Part shown: piece after piece, positions 45,560 through 56,808 of the stretch
Layout: each line of letters opens with the position of its first letter
Numbering within the stretch: position 1 is the first letter of the stretch
NCBI RefSeq assembly: GCF_018294505.1
Contig: NC_057808.1
Span: 226,669,684 to 226,733,683, forward strand
DNA from: Triticum aestivum
Lineage: Eukaryota; Streptophyta; Magnoliopsida; Poales; Poaceae
Length of the DNA stretch: 64,000 nt
Reading direction: 5' to 3'
Notes under the pieces: generated by a model
Told to the model about the DNA's origin: nothing
What the model saw: only the letters and a program-made list of their open reading frames with translations
Database searches by the model: none
Translations under genes and position numbers: made by a program

Positions 45560-46799
45560 CTATGTCTACAATGCTCTGCACGGAGCTACTCTAGCTAATT
45601 GCTCCCACTTTCAATATGTATCCAGATTGAGACTTAGAGTCATCCAGATCAGTGTCAAAGCTTGCATCGACGTAACCCTTTACGACGAACTTTTTGTCAC
45701 CTCCATAACCTTATCAAGCGTCTTTATCTATCTCTATAGATCTTGATGCCCAATATGTAAGGAGCCTCACCGAGGTCTTTCTTTGAAAAAAACACTCCTT
45801 CAGGCTTTCCAGAAAATTCTACATCATTTCTGATAAACAATATGTCATTCACATATACTTATCATAAAGGTTGTAGTGCTCCCACTCACTTTCTTGTAAA
45901 TACAGGCTTCACCGCAAGTCTGTATAAAACTATATGCTTTGATCAACTCATCAAAGCGCATATTCCAACTCCGAGATGCTTGCACCAATCCATAGATGGA
46001 TCGCTGGAGCTTGCACACTTTGTTAGCACCTTTAGGATTGAGAAAATCTTCTGGTTGCATCATATACAACTCTTCTTTAATAAATCCATTAAGGAATGCA
46101 GCTTTGACATCCATTTGCCAGATTTCATAAAATGCGGAAATTGCTAACATGATTCGGATAGATTTTAAGCATCGATACGAGTGAGAAAATCTCATCATAG
46201 TCAACACCTTGAACTTGTCAAAAACCTTTTGCGACAATTCGAGCTTTGTAGATAGTAACACTACTATCAGTGTCCATCTTCCTCTTGAAGATCCATTTAT
46301 TCTTAATGGCTTGCCGATCATCAAGCAAGTCAACCAAAGTCCATACTTTGTTTTCATACATGGATCCCATCTCAGATTTCATGGCCTCAAGCCATTTCGC
46401 GGAATCTGGGCTCATCATCGCTTCCTCATAGTTCATAGGTTCGTCATGGTCTAGTAACATGACTTCCAGAACATGATTACCGTACCACTCTGGTGCGGAA
46501 CGTACTCTGGTTGACCTACGAGGTTCGGTAGTAACTTGATCTGAAGTTTCATGATCATCATCATTAAATTCCTCGCTAATTAGTGTAGGCATCACTGGAA
46601 ATGATTTCTGTGATGAACTACTTTCCAACTCGAGAGAAGGTACAACTACCTCATCAAGTTCTACTTTCCTCCCACTCACTTCTTTCGAGAGAAACTCCTT
46701 CTCTAGAAAGAATCCATTCTTAGCAAAAAATCTTGCCTTCGGATCTGTGATAGAAGCTGTACCCAACAGTTTCTTTTTGGGTATCCTATGAAGATGCAT
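45560..46799 (-). pseudogene. Angela reverse transcriptase remnant
   Basis: Starts in the frame of 46799 (HRIPKKKLLG, then EEAMMSPDSAKWLEAMKSEM and NKWIFKRKM), then passes to the frame of 46357 near 46240. That frame has the conserved WQMDVKAAFLNGFIKEELYM and QRSIYGLVQASRSWNMRFD. The YVDD box is reached by another frame change and reads YVND (about 45830-45842). Only about 540 bases separate it from the polypurine tract, so the rest of the reverse transcriptase and most of RNase H are deleted. Several small indels make it non-functional. Confidence 0.75.
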
Positions 46800-46823
46800 T
46801 TCTCTGATTTAGGTTCGAGCTTA

Positions 46824-47470
46824 TCAGGCTGAAGCCTTTTTTACATAAGCATCGCAACCCCAAACTTTAAGAAACGACAACTTAGGTTTCTTGCCAAACC
46901 ACAGTTCATACGGTGGCGTCTCAACGGATTTAGACGTTGCCCTATTTACCGTGAATGCATCTGTCTCTAATGCATAACCCCAGAACGATATTGGTAAATC
47001 GGTAAGAGACATCATAGATCGCACCATATCTCATAGAGTGCGGTTACGACGTTCGGACACACATTACGATGTAGTGTTCCAGGTGGCGTGAGTTGCGAAA
47101 CTATTTCACATTGTTTCAAAGAAAGACCAAAATCGTAACTCAAATATTCATCTCTCCGATCAGATCGTAGAAACTTTATTTTCTTGTTACGATGATTTTC
47201 TACTTCACTCTGAAATTCTTTGAACTTTTCAAGTGTTTCAGACTTATGTTTCATTAAGTAGATATACCCATATCTGCTCAAATCATCTGTGAAGGTCAGA
47301 AAATAATGACACCCGCCGCGAGCCTCAACACTCATCGGACCGCATACATCGGTATGTATTATTTTCAATAAGTCAGTGTCTCGCTCCATTGTTTCGGAGA
47401 ACGGAGTCTTAGTCATCGCCCATGAGGCATGGTTCGCAAGCATCAAGTGATTCCAAAAGCCCATCAGCAT
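46824..47470 (-). pseudogene. Angela integrase remnant
   Basis: The frame of 47470 covers the catalytic core: IHTDVCGPM (first Asp), FTDDLSRYGYIYLMKHKSE and LRSDRRDEYLS (second Asp; the usual GGEY is changed to RDEY, with the Glu kept). Near 47040 the frame changes to that of 47027 (MVRSMMSLTDLPISFWGYAL, ETPPYELWFGKKPKLSFLKVWG). This is the GAG-pre-integrase plus rve arrangement of copia. It is not functional because of frame breaks. Confidence 0.75.
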
Positions 47471-47503
47471 GGAGTTTCTTCATGCGCTTTACACCAATAT
47501 GAC

Positions 47504-47990
47504 CTAAATGACAGTGCCACAAATATGTTCACTATCATTATCAACTTTGCATCTTTTGGCATCAATATTATGAATATGTGTATCACTACGATCGAGATTC
47601 AATAAACCATTCACATTGGGTGTATGACCATAGAAGGTTTTATTCATATAAACAGAACAACAATTATTCTCTGGCTTAAATGAATAATCGTATTGCAATA
47701 AACATGATCTAATCATATTAATGCTCAACGCAAACACCAAATAACATTTATTTAGGTTCAATTCTAATCCCTAAGGTAGAGGGAGTGTGCGATGGTGATC
47801 GTATCAACCTTGGAATTAATTTCAACACACATCGTCACCTCGTCCTTAACTTGTCTCTATTGATTCTGCAACTCCTGTTTTGAGTTACTAATCACAGTAA
47901 CTGAACCGGCATCAAATACCCAGGGGTTGCTATGAACATTAGTAAATTTACACATCAATATCATGTATATCATATATACCTTTGTTCACT
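47504..47990 (-). pseudogene. Angela protease/pre-integrase remnant
   Basis: An open piece (47761-47504) reads LNKCYLVFALSINMIRSCLL and then VNGLLNLDRSDTHIHNIDAK, typical of the region between the copia protease and integrase. Upstream to 47990 the protease area is too broken to show the catalytic triplet. It is in the same frame as the first integrase piece. Confidence 0.6.
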
Positions 47991-47999
47991 TTGCCATCC

Positions 48000-48850
48000 T
48001 TCTTATCCGCCAAGTATTTGGGGTAGTTCTCTTCCAGTGACCATTTCCTTTGCAGTAGAAGCACTCATTTTCAGGCTTGGGTCTAGTTTTGGGCTTCTTC
48101 ATGGGAGTGGCAACTTGCTTGCCGTTCTTCTCGAAGTTCCCTTTCTTTCCCTTGCCCTTTTACTTGAAACTAGTGGTCTTGTCAGCCATCAACACTTGAT
48201 GCTCTTTCTTGATTTCTACCTTCGCCGATTTTAGCATCGCGAAGAGCTTGGGAATCGTTTTTGTCATCCCTCACATATTATAGTTCATCATGAAGTTGTA
48301 GTAACTTGGTGATAGTGACTAGAGAACTCTGTCAATCACTATCTTATCTGGAAGATTAACTCCCACTTGATTCAAGCGATTGTAGTACTCAGACATTCTG
48401 AGCATATGCTCACTAGCTGAGCTATTCTCCTCCATCTTGTAGGAAAAGTACTTTGTCAGAGGTCTCATACCTCTTAACACGGGCATGAGTCTGAAATACC
48501 AATTTCAACTCTTGGAACATCTCATATGCTCCATGTCGTTCAAAACATTTTTGAAGTCCCGGTTCTAAGCCATAAAGCATGGTGCACTAAACTATCAAGT
48601 AGTCATCATACCGAGCTTGTCAAACATTCATAACGTCTGCATCTGCTCCTGCAATAGTTCTGTCACCTAGCGGTGCATCAAGGAGATAATTCTTCTATGC
48701 AGCAATGAGGATAATTATCAGATCACGGACCTAGTCCGCATCATTGATACTATCATATTTCAACTTAGTTTTCTCTAGGAACATATCATAAATAAAACGG
48801 GGAAGCTATATGCGAGCTATTGATCTACAACATAGATATGCAAATACTAT
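48000..48850 (-). pseudogene. Angela gag remnant with damaged zinc knuckle
   Basis: The element-sense sequence near 48030-48060 encodes CFYCKGNGHWKR. The CCHC knuckle keeps Cys, Cys and His but has lost its last Cys, and a frame change follows. Upstream pieces recall copia Gag (for example around 48380-48480: KVLFLQDGGE-like and EHMLRMSEYYNRL in element sense). Several stops and indels are present. The Gag start is not defined. Confidence 0.6.
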
Positions 48851-50026
48851 CAGGACTAAGTTCATGATAAATTGAAGTTCAATTAATCATATTACTTAAG
48901 AACTCCCACTTAGATAGACATCCCTCTAGTCATCTAAATGATCACGTGATCCATATCAACAAAACCATGTCCGATCATCACGTGGGATGGAGTAGTTTTC
49001 AATGGTGAACATCTCTATGTTGATCATATCTACTATATGATTCACGTTCAACCTTTCGGTCTCAGTGTTCCGAGGCTATATCTACATATGCTAGGCTCGT
49101 CAAGTTTAACCCAAGTATTCTGCGCGTGCAAAACTGGCTTGCACCCGTTGTATGTGAGCATAGAGCTTATCACACCCGATCATCACGTGGTGTCTCGGCA
49201 CGACGAACTGTAGCAACGGTGCATACTCAGGGAGAACACTTATACCTTGAAATTTAGTGAGGGGTCATCTTATATGCTACTGCCGTACTAAGCAAAATAA
49301 GATGCATAAAAGATAAACATCACATGCAATCAAAATATGTGACATGATATGGCCATCATCATCTTGTGCCTTTGATCTCCATCTCCAAAGCACCGTCATG
49401 ATCTCCATTGTCACCGGCTTGATCTCCATTGTAGCATCGTTGTCGTCTCGCCAACTATTGCTTCTACCACTATTGCTACCGCATAGTGATAAATTAAAGC
49501 AATTACATGGCGATTGCATTTCATACAATAAAGCGACAACCATAAGGCTCCTGCCAGTTGCCGACAACTTTTACAAAACATGATCATCTCATACAATAAA
49601 TTATATCGCATCATGTCTTGACCATATCACATCACAACATGCCCTGCAAAAACAAGTTAGACATCCTCTACTTTGTTGTTGCAAGTTTTACGTGGCTGCT
49701 ACGGGCTTCTAGCAAGAACCGTTCTTACCTACGCATCAAAACCACAATGATTTTTCGTCAAGTGTGTTGTTTTAACCTTCAACAAGGACCGGCCGTAGTC
49801 AAACTCGATTCAACTAAAGTTAGAGAAACAGACACCCGCCTGCCACCTGTGTGCGAAGCACGTCGGTAGAACCGGTCTCATGAATGTGGTCATGTAATGT
49901 TGGTTCGGGACGCTTCATCCAACAATACCGCCGAATCAAAGTAAGATGCTGGTGGTAAGCAGTATGACTATTATCGCCCACAACTCATTGTGTTCTACTC
50001 GTGCATATCATCTACGCATAGACCTG
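48851..50026 (-). other. Angela 5' untranslated interior
   Basis: Long leader of about 1.1 kb between the primer site and gag, as is usual for the BARE1/Angela group. No ORF is supported. It would hold dimerisation and packaging signals by position. Confidence 0.55.
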
Positions 50027-50038
50027 GCTCGGATGCCA
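50027..50038 (-). promoter_or_regulatory. Primer binding site of Angela (tRNA-iMet type), mutated
   Basis: In element sense TGGCATCCGAGC, against the usual TGGTATCAGAGC: two changes. It is followed by CAGGTCT, as in Angela. Confidence 0.75.
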
Positions 50039-50039
50039 T

Positions 50040-51784
50040 TGTTGGGGAACGTAGCATGCAATTTCAAAAAAATTCCTACGCTCACGCAAGATCTATCTAG
50101 GAGATACATAGCAATGAGAGGGGAGAGTGTGTCCACGTACCCTCATAGACCGAAAGTGGAAGCGTTAGGTTAACGAGGTTGATGTAGTCGAACGTCTTCA
50201 CGATCCAACCAATCCAAGTACCGAACGTACGACACCTCCGTGTTCAGCACACGTTCAGCTCGATGAGGTCCCTCGAACTCTTGATCCAACAGAGGGTCAA
50301 GGGAGAGTTCCGTCAGCACGACGGCGTGGTGACGGTGTTGGTGATGTGATCCGCGCAGGGCTTCGCCTAAGCACTACGACGCTATGATCGGAGGAGTAAA
50401 CTGTGGAGGGGGGCACTGCACACGGCTAAGAGAACAACTGATCTCCTATGGGGTGCTCCCTGCCTCCATATATAAAGGAGGGGAGGAGGAGGCCGGCCAC
50501 AAGGGGGCGCGCCAAGGAGAGGGGAATCCTACTAGGACTCCAATCCTAGTAGGATTCGGCCCCCCTTTTTCCTTTCTACAGGAGGGGGAAAAGGGGAAGG
50601 AGAGTAAGTAGGAGAAGGGAAGGGGGTGGCGCCCCCTTCCCTAGTCCAATTCGGCCTCCTCCCTTGTGGGGGGGCGCACCAACCCCTTGTGGGCTGGTTA
50701 GCCTCCCTCCTATGGCCCATATGGCCCATATCTTTCCCTGGGGGGTTCCGGTAACCCCTCCGGTACTCTGGTATAGATACACTCCGGAACCCTTCCGGTG
50801 TGCGAATACTACCTTCCAATATATCAATCTTTACCTCTCGATGATTTCAAGACTCCTCGTCATGTCCGTGATATCATCCGGGACTCCGAAAACTTCTGTC
50901 ACCAAAACACATAATTCATAACACAAATCATCATCGAACGTTAAGCGTGCGGACCCCACGGGTTCGAGAACTATGTAGACATGACCGAGACATATCTCCG
51001 GTCAATAACCAATAACGGAACCCAGATGCTCATATTGGTTCCTACATATTCTACGAAGATCTTTATCGGTCAAACCGCAATAACAACATACATTATTCCC
51101 TTTATCATCGGTATGTTACTTGCCCGAGATTCGATCGTCGGTATCCTCATACCTAGTTCAATCTTGTTACCAGCAAGTCTCTTTACTCGTTCAGTAATGC
51201 ATCATCCCACAACTAACTCATTAGTCAAATTGCTTGCAAGGCTTATCATGATGTGCATTACTGAGAGGGCCCAGAGATACCTCTCCGATACTCGGAGTGA
51301 CAAATCTTAATCTCGATCTATGCCAACCCAACAAACACCTTCGGAGACACCTGTAGAGCATATTTATAATCACCCAGTTATGTTGTGACGTTTGATAGGA
51401 CACAAGGTGTTCCTCCGGTATTCAAGAGTTTCATAATCTCATATTCAAAGGAATATGTATAAGTCATGAAGAAAGCAATAGGAATAAAACTGAATGATCA
51501 GCATGCTAAGCTAACGGATGGGTCTTGTCCATCACATCATTCTCCTAATGATGTGATCCCATTCATCAAATGACAACACATGTCTATGGTCAGGAAACTT
51601 AACCATCTTTGATTAACGAGCTAGTCAAGTAGAGGCATACTAGGGACACTTTGTTTTGTCTATGTATTCACACATGTATCAAGTTTCCGGTTAATACAAT
51701 TCTAGCATGATAATAAACATTTATCATGATATAAGGAAATATAAATAACATCTTTATTATTGCCTCAAGGGCATATTTCCTTCA
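50040..51784 (-). repeat. Angela 5' LTR (right copy, 1745 bp)
   Basis: Ends in element sense TGAAGGAAATATGCCC and CGTTCCCCAACA. A TATA motif is at 50467-50474 and a hairpin (AATCCTACTAGGA and its inverse) at 50525-50556. Confidence 0.9.
50467..50474 (-). promoter_or_regulatory. TATA box of the Angela 5' LTR
   Basis: Element sense TTTATATATGG, in the GC-rich promoter part of the LTR, as known for BARE1. Confidence 0.55.
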
Positions 51785-51789
51785 GAAAG
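51785..51789. repeat. Target site duplication GAAAG, right copy (Angela)
   Basis: Perfect match to 43535-43539. Confidence 0.9.
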
Positions 51790-53173
51790 GTCATTGACAG
51801 ATCATCAGTGGCGAGGAAATCATGAACAGATACATCTTCATGCCTGGAGTACGAGTATGCTCTCGGAAACTTTTCCGCATATATTGCCTGGTTCCAATCA
51901 TCTTTCCGGAAGAGGGTGGAAGCGCCCGAACCGATCTGCATGTTGATAAGACCACGATAAATAGGCATTAATTGGATCAGGTCTCTCCACAAGAAGGAGC
52001 CGCAGGAGTCGGCTGCATGCGGCACAACATTTACTTAGTACGTATCCCAAATAAGATTCACCCACGGTATATCATGCCGGTTGTAGAACTAGTGAAGAAA
52101 TTTGAGCAGTAAAGCATCAGTTTGGACATGTAGGTTCAGAACTCCGAGCCCACCACTTTTTTTCGGGCGGCACACCATATCCCAAGCTGCTAAGGACTTA
52201 CATCTTTCCCCATTTTCAGTCTTTTTGTTCCATAGACAATGCCGTCTTATCTTGTCCAATTGCGCCAGGGTTTTTGGGGGAATTCTGATGGTGCCCATGG
52301 GGTAAATCACCAGAGATGTGATGATAGAGTTCAGCAACACAAGCCTTCCTGCATGTGACATCAGTGACATGGTTGTCGTAATTTTTCTTTCTGCCTTGCA
52401 TACCATAGGTGTCATGTCAAGAACAGATGGTTTAGTAGTGCCAAGAGGAAGCCCTAGGTATGTGAACGGCATGCTAGCTTGGTTGCAACCGAAGAGAGTG
52501 GCTATAGCATCACAAGTTTCCTATTGAGTATTTATGGGTACGAGGGTTGACTTATGGAAATTGATGTTGAGCCCAATAGAGGTGGCATAATCATCTAGGA
52601 TCTGCTTAATCTTGGCCGCTTGAGTGAGGCAGGCTGGAAGCACAATGATCGTGTCGTCTGTGTATTGTATGACCGGATATTTTGCATCTCCTTCTGGGGG
52701 GATGGGGTGTTTGATGAGGTCAAGGTCAAGGGCCTCATTAATGGCAGATTGTGAGAGGTCAGCTGCTACAACGAAGAGAAGAGGCGACAGTCGGTCACCT
52801 TGCCTCACTCCACATTTGCAATGGAATTGTCTGCCCAGTACACCATAGAGCAGAACAGAGGATATGCCCGAGGAGAAGATGGTATTCATCCAGTCAAGCC
52901 ATTTGGTGGGGAAGCCCATTTTCTTCATGATCAAAAGCATGGCCGAGTGCTCGACAGTGTCGAAAGCTTTGGCAAAATCCAGTTTAAGTAAGACAATCTC
53001 CTTTTTTGAGGCTTGGCATTGGTGAATATACTCAAAGGCCCACGCTAGGCAATCATGTATCGATCTTCCTCGGAGAAAACCATGTTGGTTGCGATGCACA
53101 ATTTGCAAAATAATTTTTTGGAGACGATTAGCTAAGATCTTGGTAACCAATTTGAGACAGCAGTTCAGGAGGG
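51790..53173 (-). pseudogene. LINE ORF2, reverse transcriptase part
   Basis: One frame reads from 53173 to 51790 with nonsense codons at 52521-52523 (TAG), 52089-52091 (TAG) and another near 52040. Visible motifs: LVTKILANRLQ, NQHGFLRGRSIHDCLAWAFE, LKLDFAKAFDTVEH (catalytic Asp), CGVRQGDRLSPLLF, QYTDDTIIV (YxDD box, near 52652-52664) and FTYLGLPLG, then RLVLLNSIITS. This is the L1-type reverse transcriptase used for target-primed reverse transcription. The endonuclease domain is absent (5' truncated). The three stops without frameshifts suggest moderate age. Confidence 0.85.
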
Positions 53174-53269
53174 TGATAATCCCCAAGTGCAGGGAATCAT
53201 CGTAGCAATTCCCAAAGGTGGAAGTGATAAGTATGGAGTGTCGAACCCACAAGGAGCTAAAGGTAAGAT
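53174..53269 (-). mobile_element. Tip of an Athila-like LTR, interrupted by the chromovirus
   Basis: Begins TGATAATCCCCAAGTGCAGGG and runs to the chromovirus start. Its layout ('gtcgaacccacaaggagct') parallels the reversed end of the A-type LTR (tgataacccacaagtatagg..., '...tcgacacaaggggagcc'). It is therefore read as the left end of a minus-strand LTR of another element inserted in the LINE. The rest must lie beyond the window. Confidence 0.6.
53265..53269. repeat. Probable left target site duplication AAGAT (chromovirus)
   Basis: The five bases before the LTR start. The right copy should lie about 10 bases past the window end, so this is a prediction. Confidence 0.5.
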
Positions 53270-55973
53270 TGTAACCTCCCAAATTTTTCAATTTGGAATG
53301 TTATACATAGATCATCATTGCATAGCATATTTTATTGCATTTTGGCAAATCCTCGATAAATCCTAAGCAACTCAAGGACCCTCGGAGAGAGTTGGGGATT
53401 TTCCCGATTTATCATATTTGATTCTCATCAAATAATAAAACGAGGATTTTGGTTTTAATTATTTTCTCTCCGTAAAAATATTTCACATTAAAAATAAATG
53501 AGAGGAGAAAATATGACTTCTCCAAAACAATTGAAATATTGGAGGAAAAATATTAAAATCATATATTGGATTTTATTTGCAATTTTAATTGCATTAAAAA
53601 AATCGCACGTTTTCAAAACTGCATTTTTGTGTCAAAAAATGTTCACCTTGTTCTAATTAATTTTATTAGACGGGGAAATTTTGTTTTATCATTTTTGGAT
53701 TTTTATTTATTTTTCTGTGATTTTTAGATTCGGCGGAATAATTTAAAAAAAAGCCAACCGCGCCCGACCGGGCCGAGGCCCAGCCGAGCGGCCGGCCCAG
53801 CCGCGCCGTCTCCCTCGCGCGCACGCGATCGCCGCGGGAGCCCCGCCGCCTTGCCCCCTCCCCCACGCCACCAGCCCCCCTCATAAATACCCCCGCCGCC
53901 GCCCCCTCCCTCTCACCCCGCCGCCGCCCCGCACCCGCAGCCCGCACCCGCCGCCGCCCGCTGCAGCGCCGCGCCGCCGCCGCCTCGCTCGCCGCCCGCA
54001 GCCGCACCCGCGCCCTCCCGAGCCCCGCCGAGCCTCGCCGCCCCTCGCCGAGCCCCGCCGGAGCCCAGCCGACCCCGCCGGAGCCCCGTTTCGACGAGGT
54101 ATCGATTCCGACGCCGTTGCCGGTTTTCTTTAAAAAAACCGTTCGTTTTTTTAAACCCTAGATCGATTTATTTCTTCGGTTTTATTATTTAGTGAGCGTT
54201 CACCGACCCGTTCGTTCTAACGAACGTGTTCGTCGGATTTTCTCTGTTAACGAACGTCCGTTCTTTAACCGTTCGTCAGTTTTCTTTTTCGTCGGATTTA
54301 TCCGCGATTATTCCAGATCTCGATTTCAGATCAGATCTTCGTTTTCGTTTAACTTTTCGTTCGTTTATCGGAATCAGGCGATTCAAGCGCCTAGAGTTTC
54401 GTCTCGAAATTCTCTTTCCGTTTAACCTACTCAAACATGTTTTTGCTACTGTAAAATTTGACCTAGATCCAGATTAGTAAACGAAGCTTGTTTCTTTCGC
54501 CGTTTGACTTTCATTGCTTTGTTCGAGTTGATTCTTTTTGCAAACCGGAGTTCTTAAGTTGAACTTTCTGGTTGGATCTTTTATTCGAGTTTTACCTGTG
54601 CATTAGATGAGTACTTATTGTTTGCTTATTTGTTTGCGATAGAGTACCCGGAGTGCGCCGCTTGTTACTTCGAATCTCTAGGTTTCGCGGATCATCAGCA
54701 AGGCAAGTAACACTTTGATCATACTTTTCCATACCCAGTTTTTATTGCATTAGATCAATCCTCAAACATTGCATGGTTAGGATCTAATTAAATTGTGGGT
54801 ATTGGGAAGTAGTTGAGGTAGTACCTATTACCTGTTTTATTTATCAAACCCTTGGGAGTTACTTCTACGTTTGCTCATATTGCCATGCTATGCTCGTAGA
54901 CGTGGATTGGGTTTGAGAGATATTCATGACAGATGTGAGATTTAATAATGGTTTACTTAAGGTGGCAACTAAAACTCACATCTGGGTGGATTGAGGCACC
55001 TGGAGAACCCAGTGTTGCCTGTTTTTTATAAGGACCGCCACCCAGGCTCAAAGGGATCATAAGATTATTCATGCTAGAAACTTCCGTGTGCAGCCACAAG
55101 CTATTATGGGCTCTAGCATAGTTGAGTAGGTTACATGATCTCTTGAAGAGGTGGGCTAGCAGATGTAGGGGAAAGTAGGTGTAACTGTCCATCCAGAGTA
55201 AAGAGTGATTGTTTCTGAAAGACTGTGTCTCAGTCATCCGTTTCTCAAACATCATGCAGTGCGAGAATCAAGCGGAGGCGATCGAGTCTTGTGGGGAAAA
55301 GTGCACAAACCTCTGCAGAGTGTACAAACTAATCATGGTTAGCCGTGTCCCCGGTTATGGACAACTTGAGTATCTAGTACCTGGATTATCATGTGAATCT
55401 CATCACGATGTTACTTTAATTAATTTTGTTGGGCTAATGATGATACTTCATTGGGATTGAGATGCTGTCAACCATCTCAATGTTTAACAACCACCATGAT
55501 AGTTAAATAAAATTTATTCCTTTGCAGTAGGGAAAAATTGGCTTTTCGCAAAACTGTAACCATAGAGCTTTCCACCAGCCATATATGCATGTAGTATAGC
55601 ATTATTATGTTCATTGTTCTCTATGTGTTACTTTGCCAGCATATTCCATGTGCTGACCCGTTTTCGGGCTGCAACGTTTCATGTTGCAGACTTTTCAGAC
55701 GACGAGTAAGGTGCTTTAGGTCGTGGTCTTATACTCAGTGATGCCGTTGGAGTTGATGGACTCACTTATATTCCAAGTATTCCGCTGTTATCGTATTTAG
55801 ATGGCCTTAAGCCATATTATCATACTTATTCTCTTTTGATATATTCGATGTAATAAGTGTGTGATTGCTACTCTGTTATAAATCCTCCATTTGTACTGTG
55901 CGTGTCAGCATTACTGATCCAGGGATGACACTGGTGCACAGCAGCACAGACTGTTTGAGGTCTGGTCGCTACA
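53270..55973 (+). repeat. Chromovirus 5' LTR (2704 bp)
   Basis: TGTAACCTCCC ... GTCGCTACA. A hairpin forms the first 38 bases. A GC-rich block (53755-54110) contains a TATA-like ATAAATA at 53883-53889, and a block rich in GTTCG/CGAAC follows at about 54195-54300. The GC-rich block is about 100 bp longer than in the 3' LTR. Confidence 0.9.
53883..53889 (+). promoter_or_regulatory. TATA-like element in the chromovirus 5' LTR
   Basis: ATAAATA inside an otherwise GC-rich tract. The 3' LTR lacks this stretch. It is an assigned promoter only by composition. Confidence 0.3.
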
Positions 55974-55978
55974 AAAGG

Positions 55979-55990
55979 TGGTATTAGAGC
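55979..55990 (+). promoter_or_regulatory. Primer binding site of the chromovirus (tRNA-iMet type)
   Basis: TGGTATTAGAGC, five bases after the LTR end. It differs from the usual TGGTATCAGAGC by one C-to-T change. Confidence 0.8.
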
Positions 55991-56085
55991 ACACGCTGAC
56001 TGTAGGACACGACCACTAAGCTTAAGCCCTATAACATTTCTCTCTTCTCATTTCTGACCTCTCTTCACTTTCTACTCTTTTAGGA

Positions 56086-56808
56086 ATGGCGGATGCAAGG
56101 AGCAAGTTCATGCAACCAGATGAAGACACGCCTTTTGGACGACACTTGAAGGAAGTCACTAAGTACTTGAACATAGGAATACCAAGCATAACCGGAACCT
56201 ACAACGCCACATTACCCGAAGAGGAGAGCTGGAAGATTCAAGTTCAAGTTCCAGGAAGGACGTTTGTGCCAGTTACTGAACCCATAAGATTGGTTTTCAA
56301 AGCACCAACCTGGAGTTTAGGGAAGAGCATGGCCGCCCACATCGCTATGGGACGCATTGGAGAAGTCTACCACAGGGAGCTTAAGGACACAATATATCAG
56401 ATTTGTGGACGCCGAGACGAGCAATGGGAGATGATCAGAACCAAGAAGGATGGATCAATTGCATCTTTCGTCCAGGAGCAAAACCAACACATTCGTCGCC
56501 AGGAGAACCAGATGTGCACAGACAAGGAAGAACTGAAGAAGGCATTGACGAAGATCAAGGAGCTGGAGGAAGAACTCAAAGCTACACGCGAGGATTATTT
56601 GGAGGAAATCGTCGCACTAGTAGGGAAGAATGACGACCTGGAGAAGAAGATTGGAGTATTCATGGGAAATCCAGTGCCAAAAGGAGAAGATGACGAATGC
56701 ACTTGCCCGGATAACTACATCATCATCGACGACACCGACTCGGAACCAAGTGAAGATGACTTTGTTGATGAAGCTGGAGCAGACATCATGGAGTCTTCAA
56801 CTGATTAG
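56086..56808 (+). CDS. Extra ORF upstream of gag in the chromovirus
   Basis: An unbroken 240-codon ORF starting ATGGCGGATGC (56086) and ending TAG (56806-56808), placed between the primer site and gag in the sense direction. Residues 1-110 look globular (TPFGRHLKEVTKYLNIGIPS, PGRTFVPVTEPIRLVF, MAAHIAMGRIGEVYHRELKD). Residues about 115-200 are charged and heptad-like (EELKKALTKIKELEEELKA), probably coiled coil. The tail is acidic (DDTDSEPSEDDFVDEAG). It is not Gag: no Gag motif or zinc knuckle, and Gag follows at 57015. Extra ORFs are known in several plant Ty3/gypsy lineages, mostly of unknown role. It remained open while gag-pol collected five defects, though chance cannot be excluded at this length. 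Confidence 0.7.
   Translation: MADARSKFMQPDEDTPFGRHLKEVTKYLNIGIPSITGTYNATLPEEESWKIQVQVPGRTFVPVTEPIRLVFKAPTWSLGKSMAAHIAMGRIGEVYHRELKDTIYQICGRRDEQWEMIRTKKDGSIASFVQEQNQHIRRQENQMCTDKEELKKALTKIKELEEELKATREDYLEEIVALVGKNDDLEKKIGVFMGNPVPKGEDDECTCPDNYIIIDDTDSEPSEDDFVDEAGADIMESSTD

Larger units (their letters stand above)
43540..51784 (-). mobile_element. Angela/BARE1-like copia retrotransposon, complete ends, decayed
   Basis: 8,245 bp in minus orientation. The 5' LTR is 50040-51784, the interior 45293-50039, the 3' LTR 43540-45292. In element sense the LTR starts TGAAGGAAATATGCCC (TGGAGG in the 3' copy) and ends ...CGTTCCCCAACA, the pattern of the Angela/WIS/BARE1 group. Primer site, polypurine tract and a 5 bp duplication are all present. 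The gag, protease, integrase and reverse transcriptase remnants have several frameshifts, and most of the reverse transcriptase C-terminus and RNase H is missing. It cannot be autonomous. Confidence 0.9.
42701..53173 (-). mobile_element. LINE (L1-like non-LTR retrotransposon), split by Angela
   Basis: The minus-strand 3' end is marked by a run of eight T at 42701-42708 (poly(A) in element sense). The coding sequence reads leftward from 53173, breaks at 51789 where Angela is inserted, and resumes at 43539 in the same sense (DDLSMTF on one side, HLPLSVQAHAE on the other, joined across the GAAAG duplication). The 5' end is lost where an LTR element begins at 53174. It is a 5'-incomplete copy, common for LINEs. 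Confidence 0.8.
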
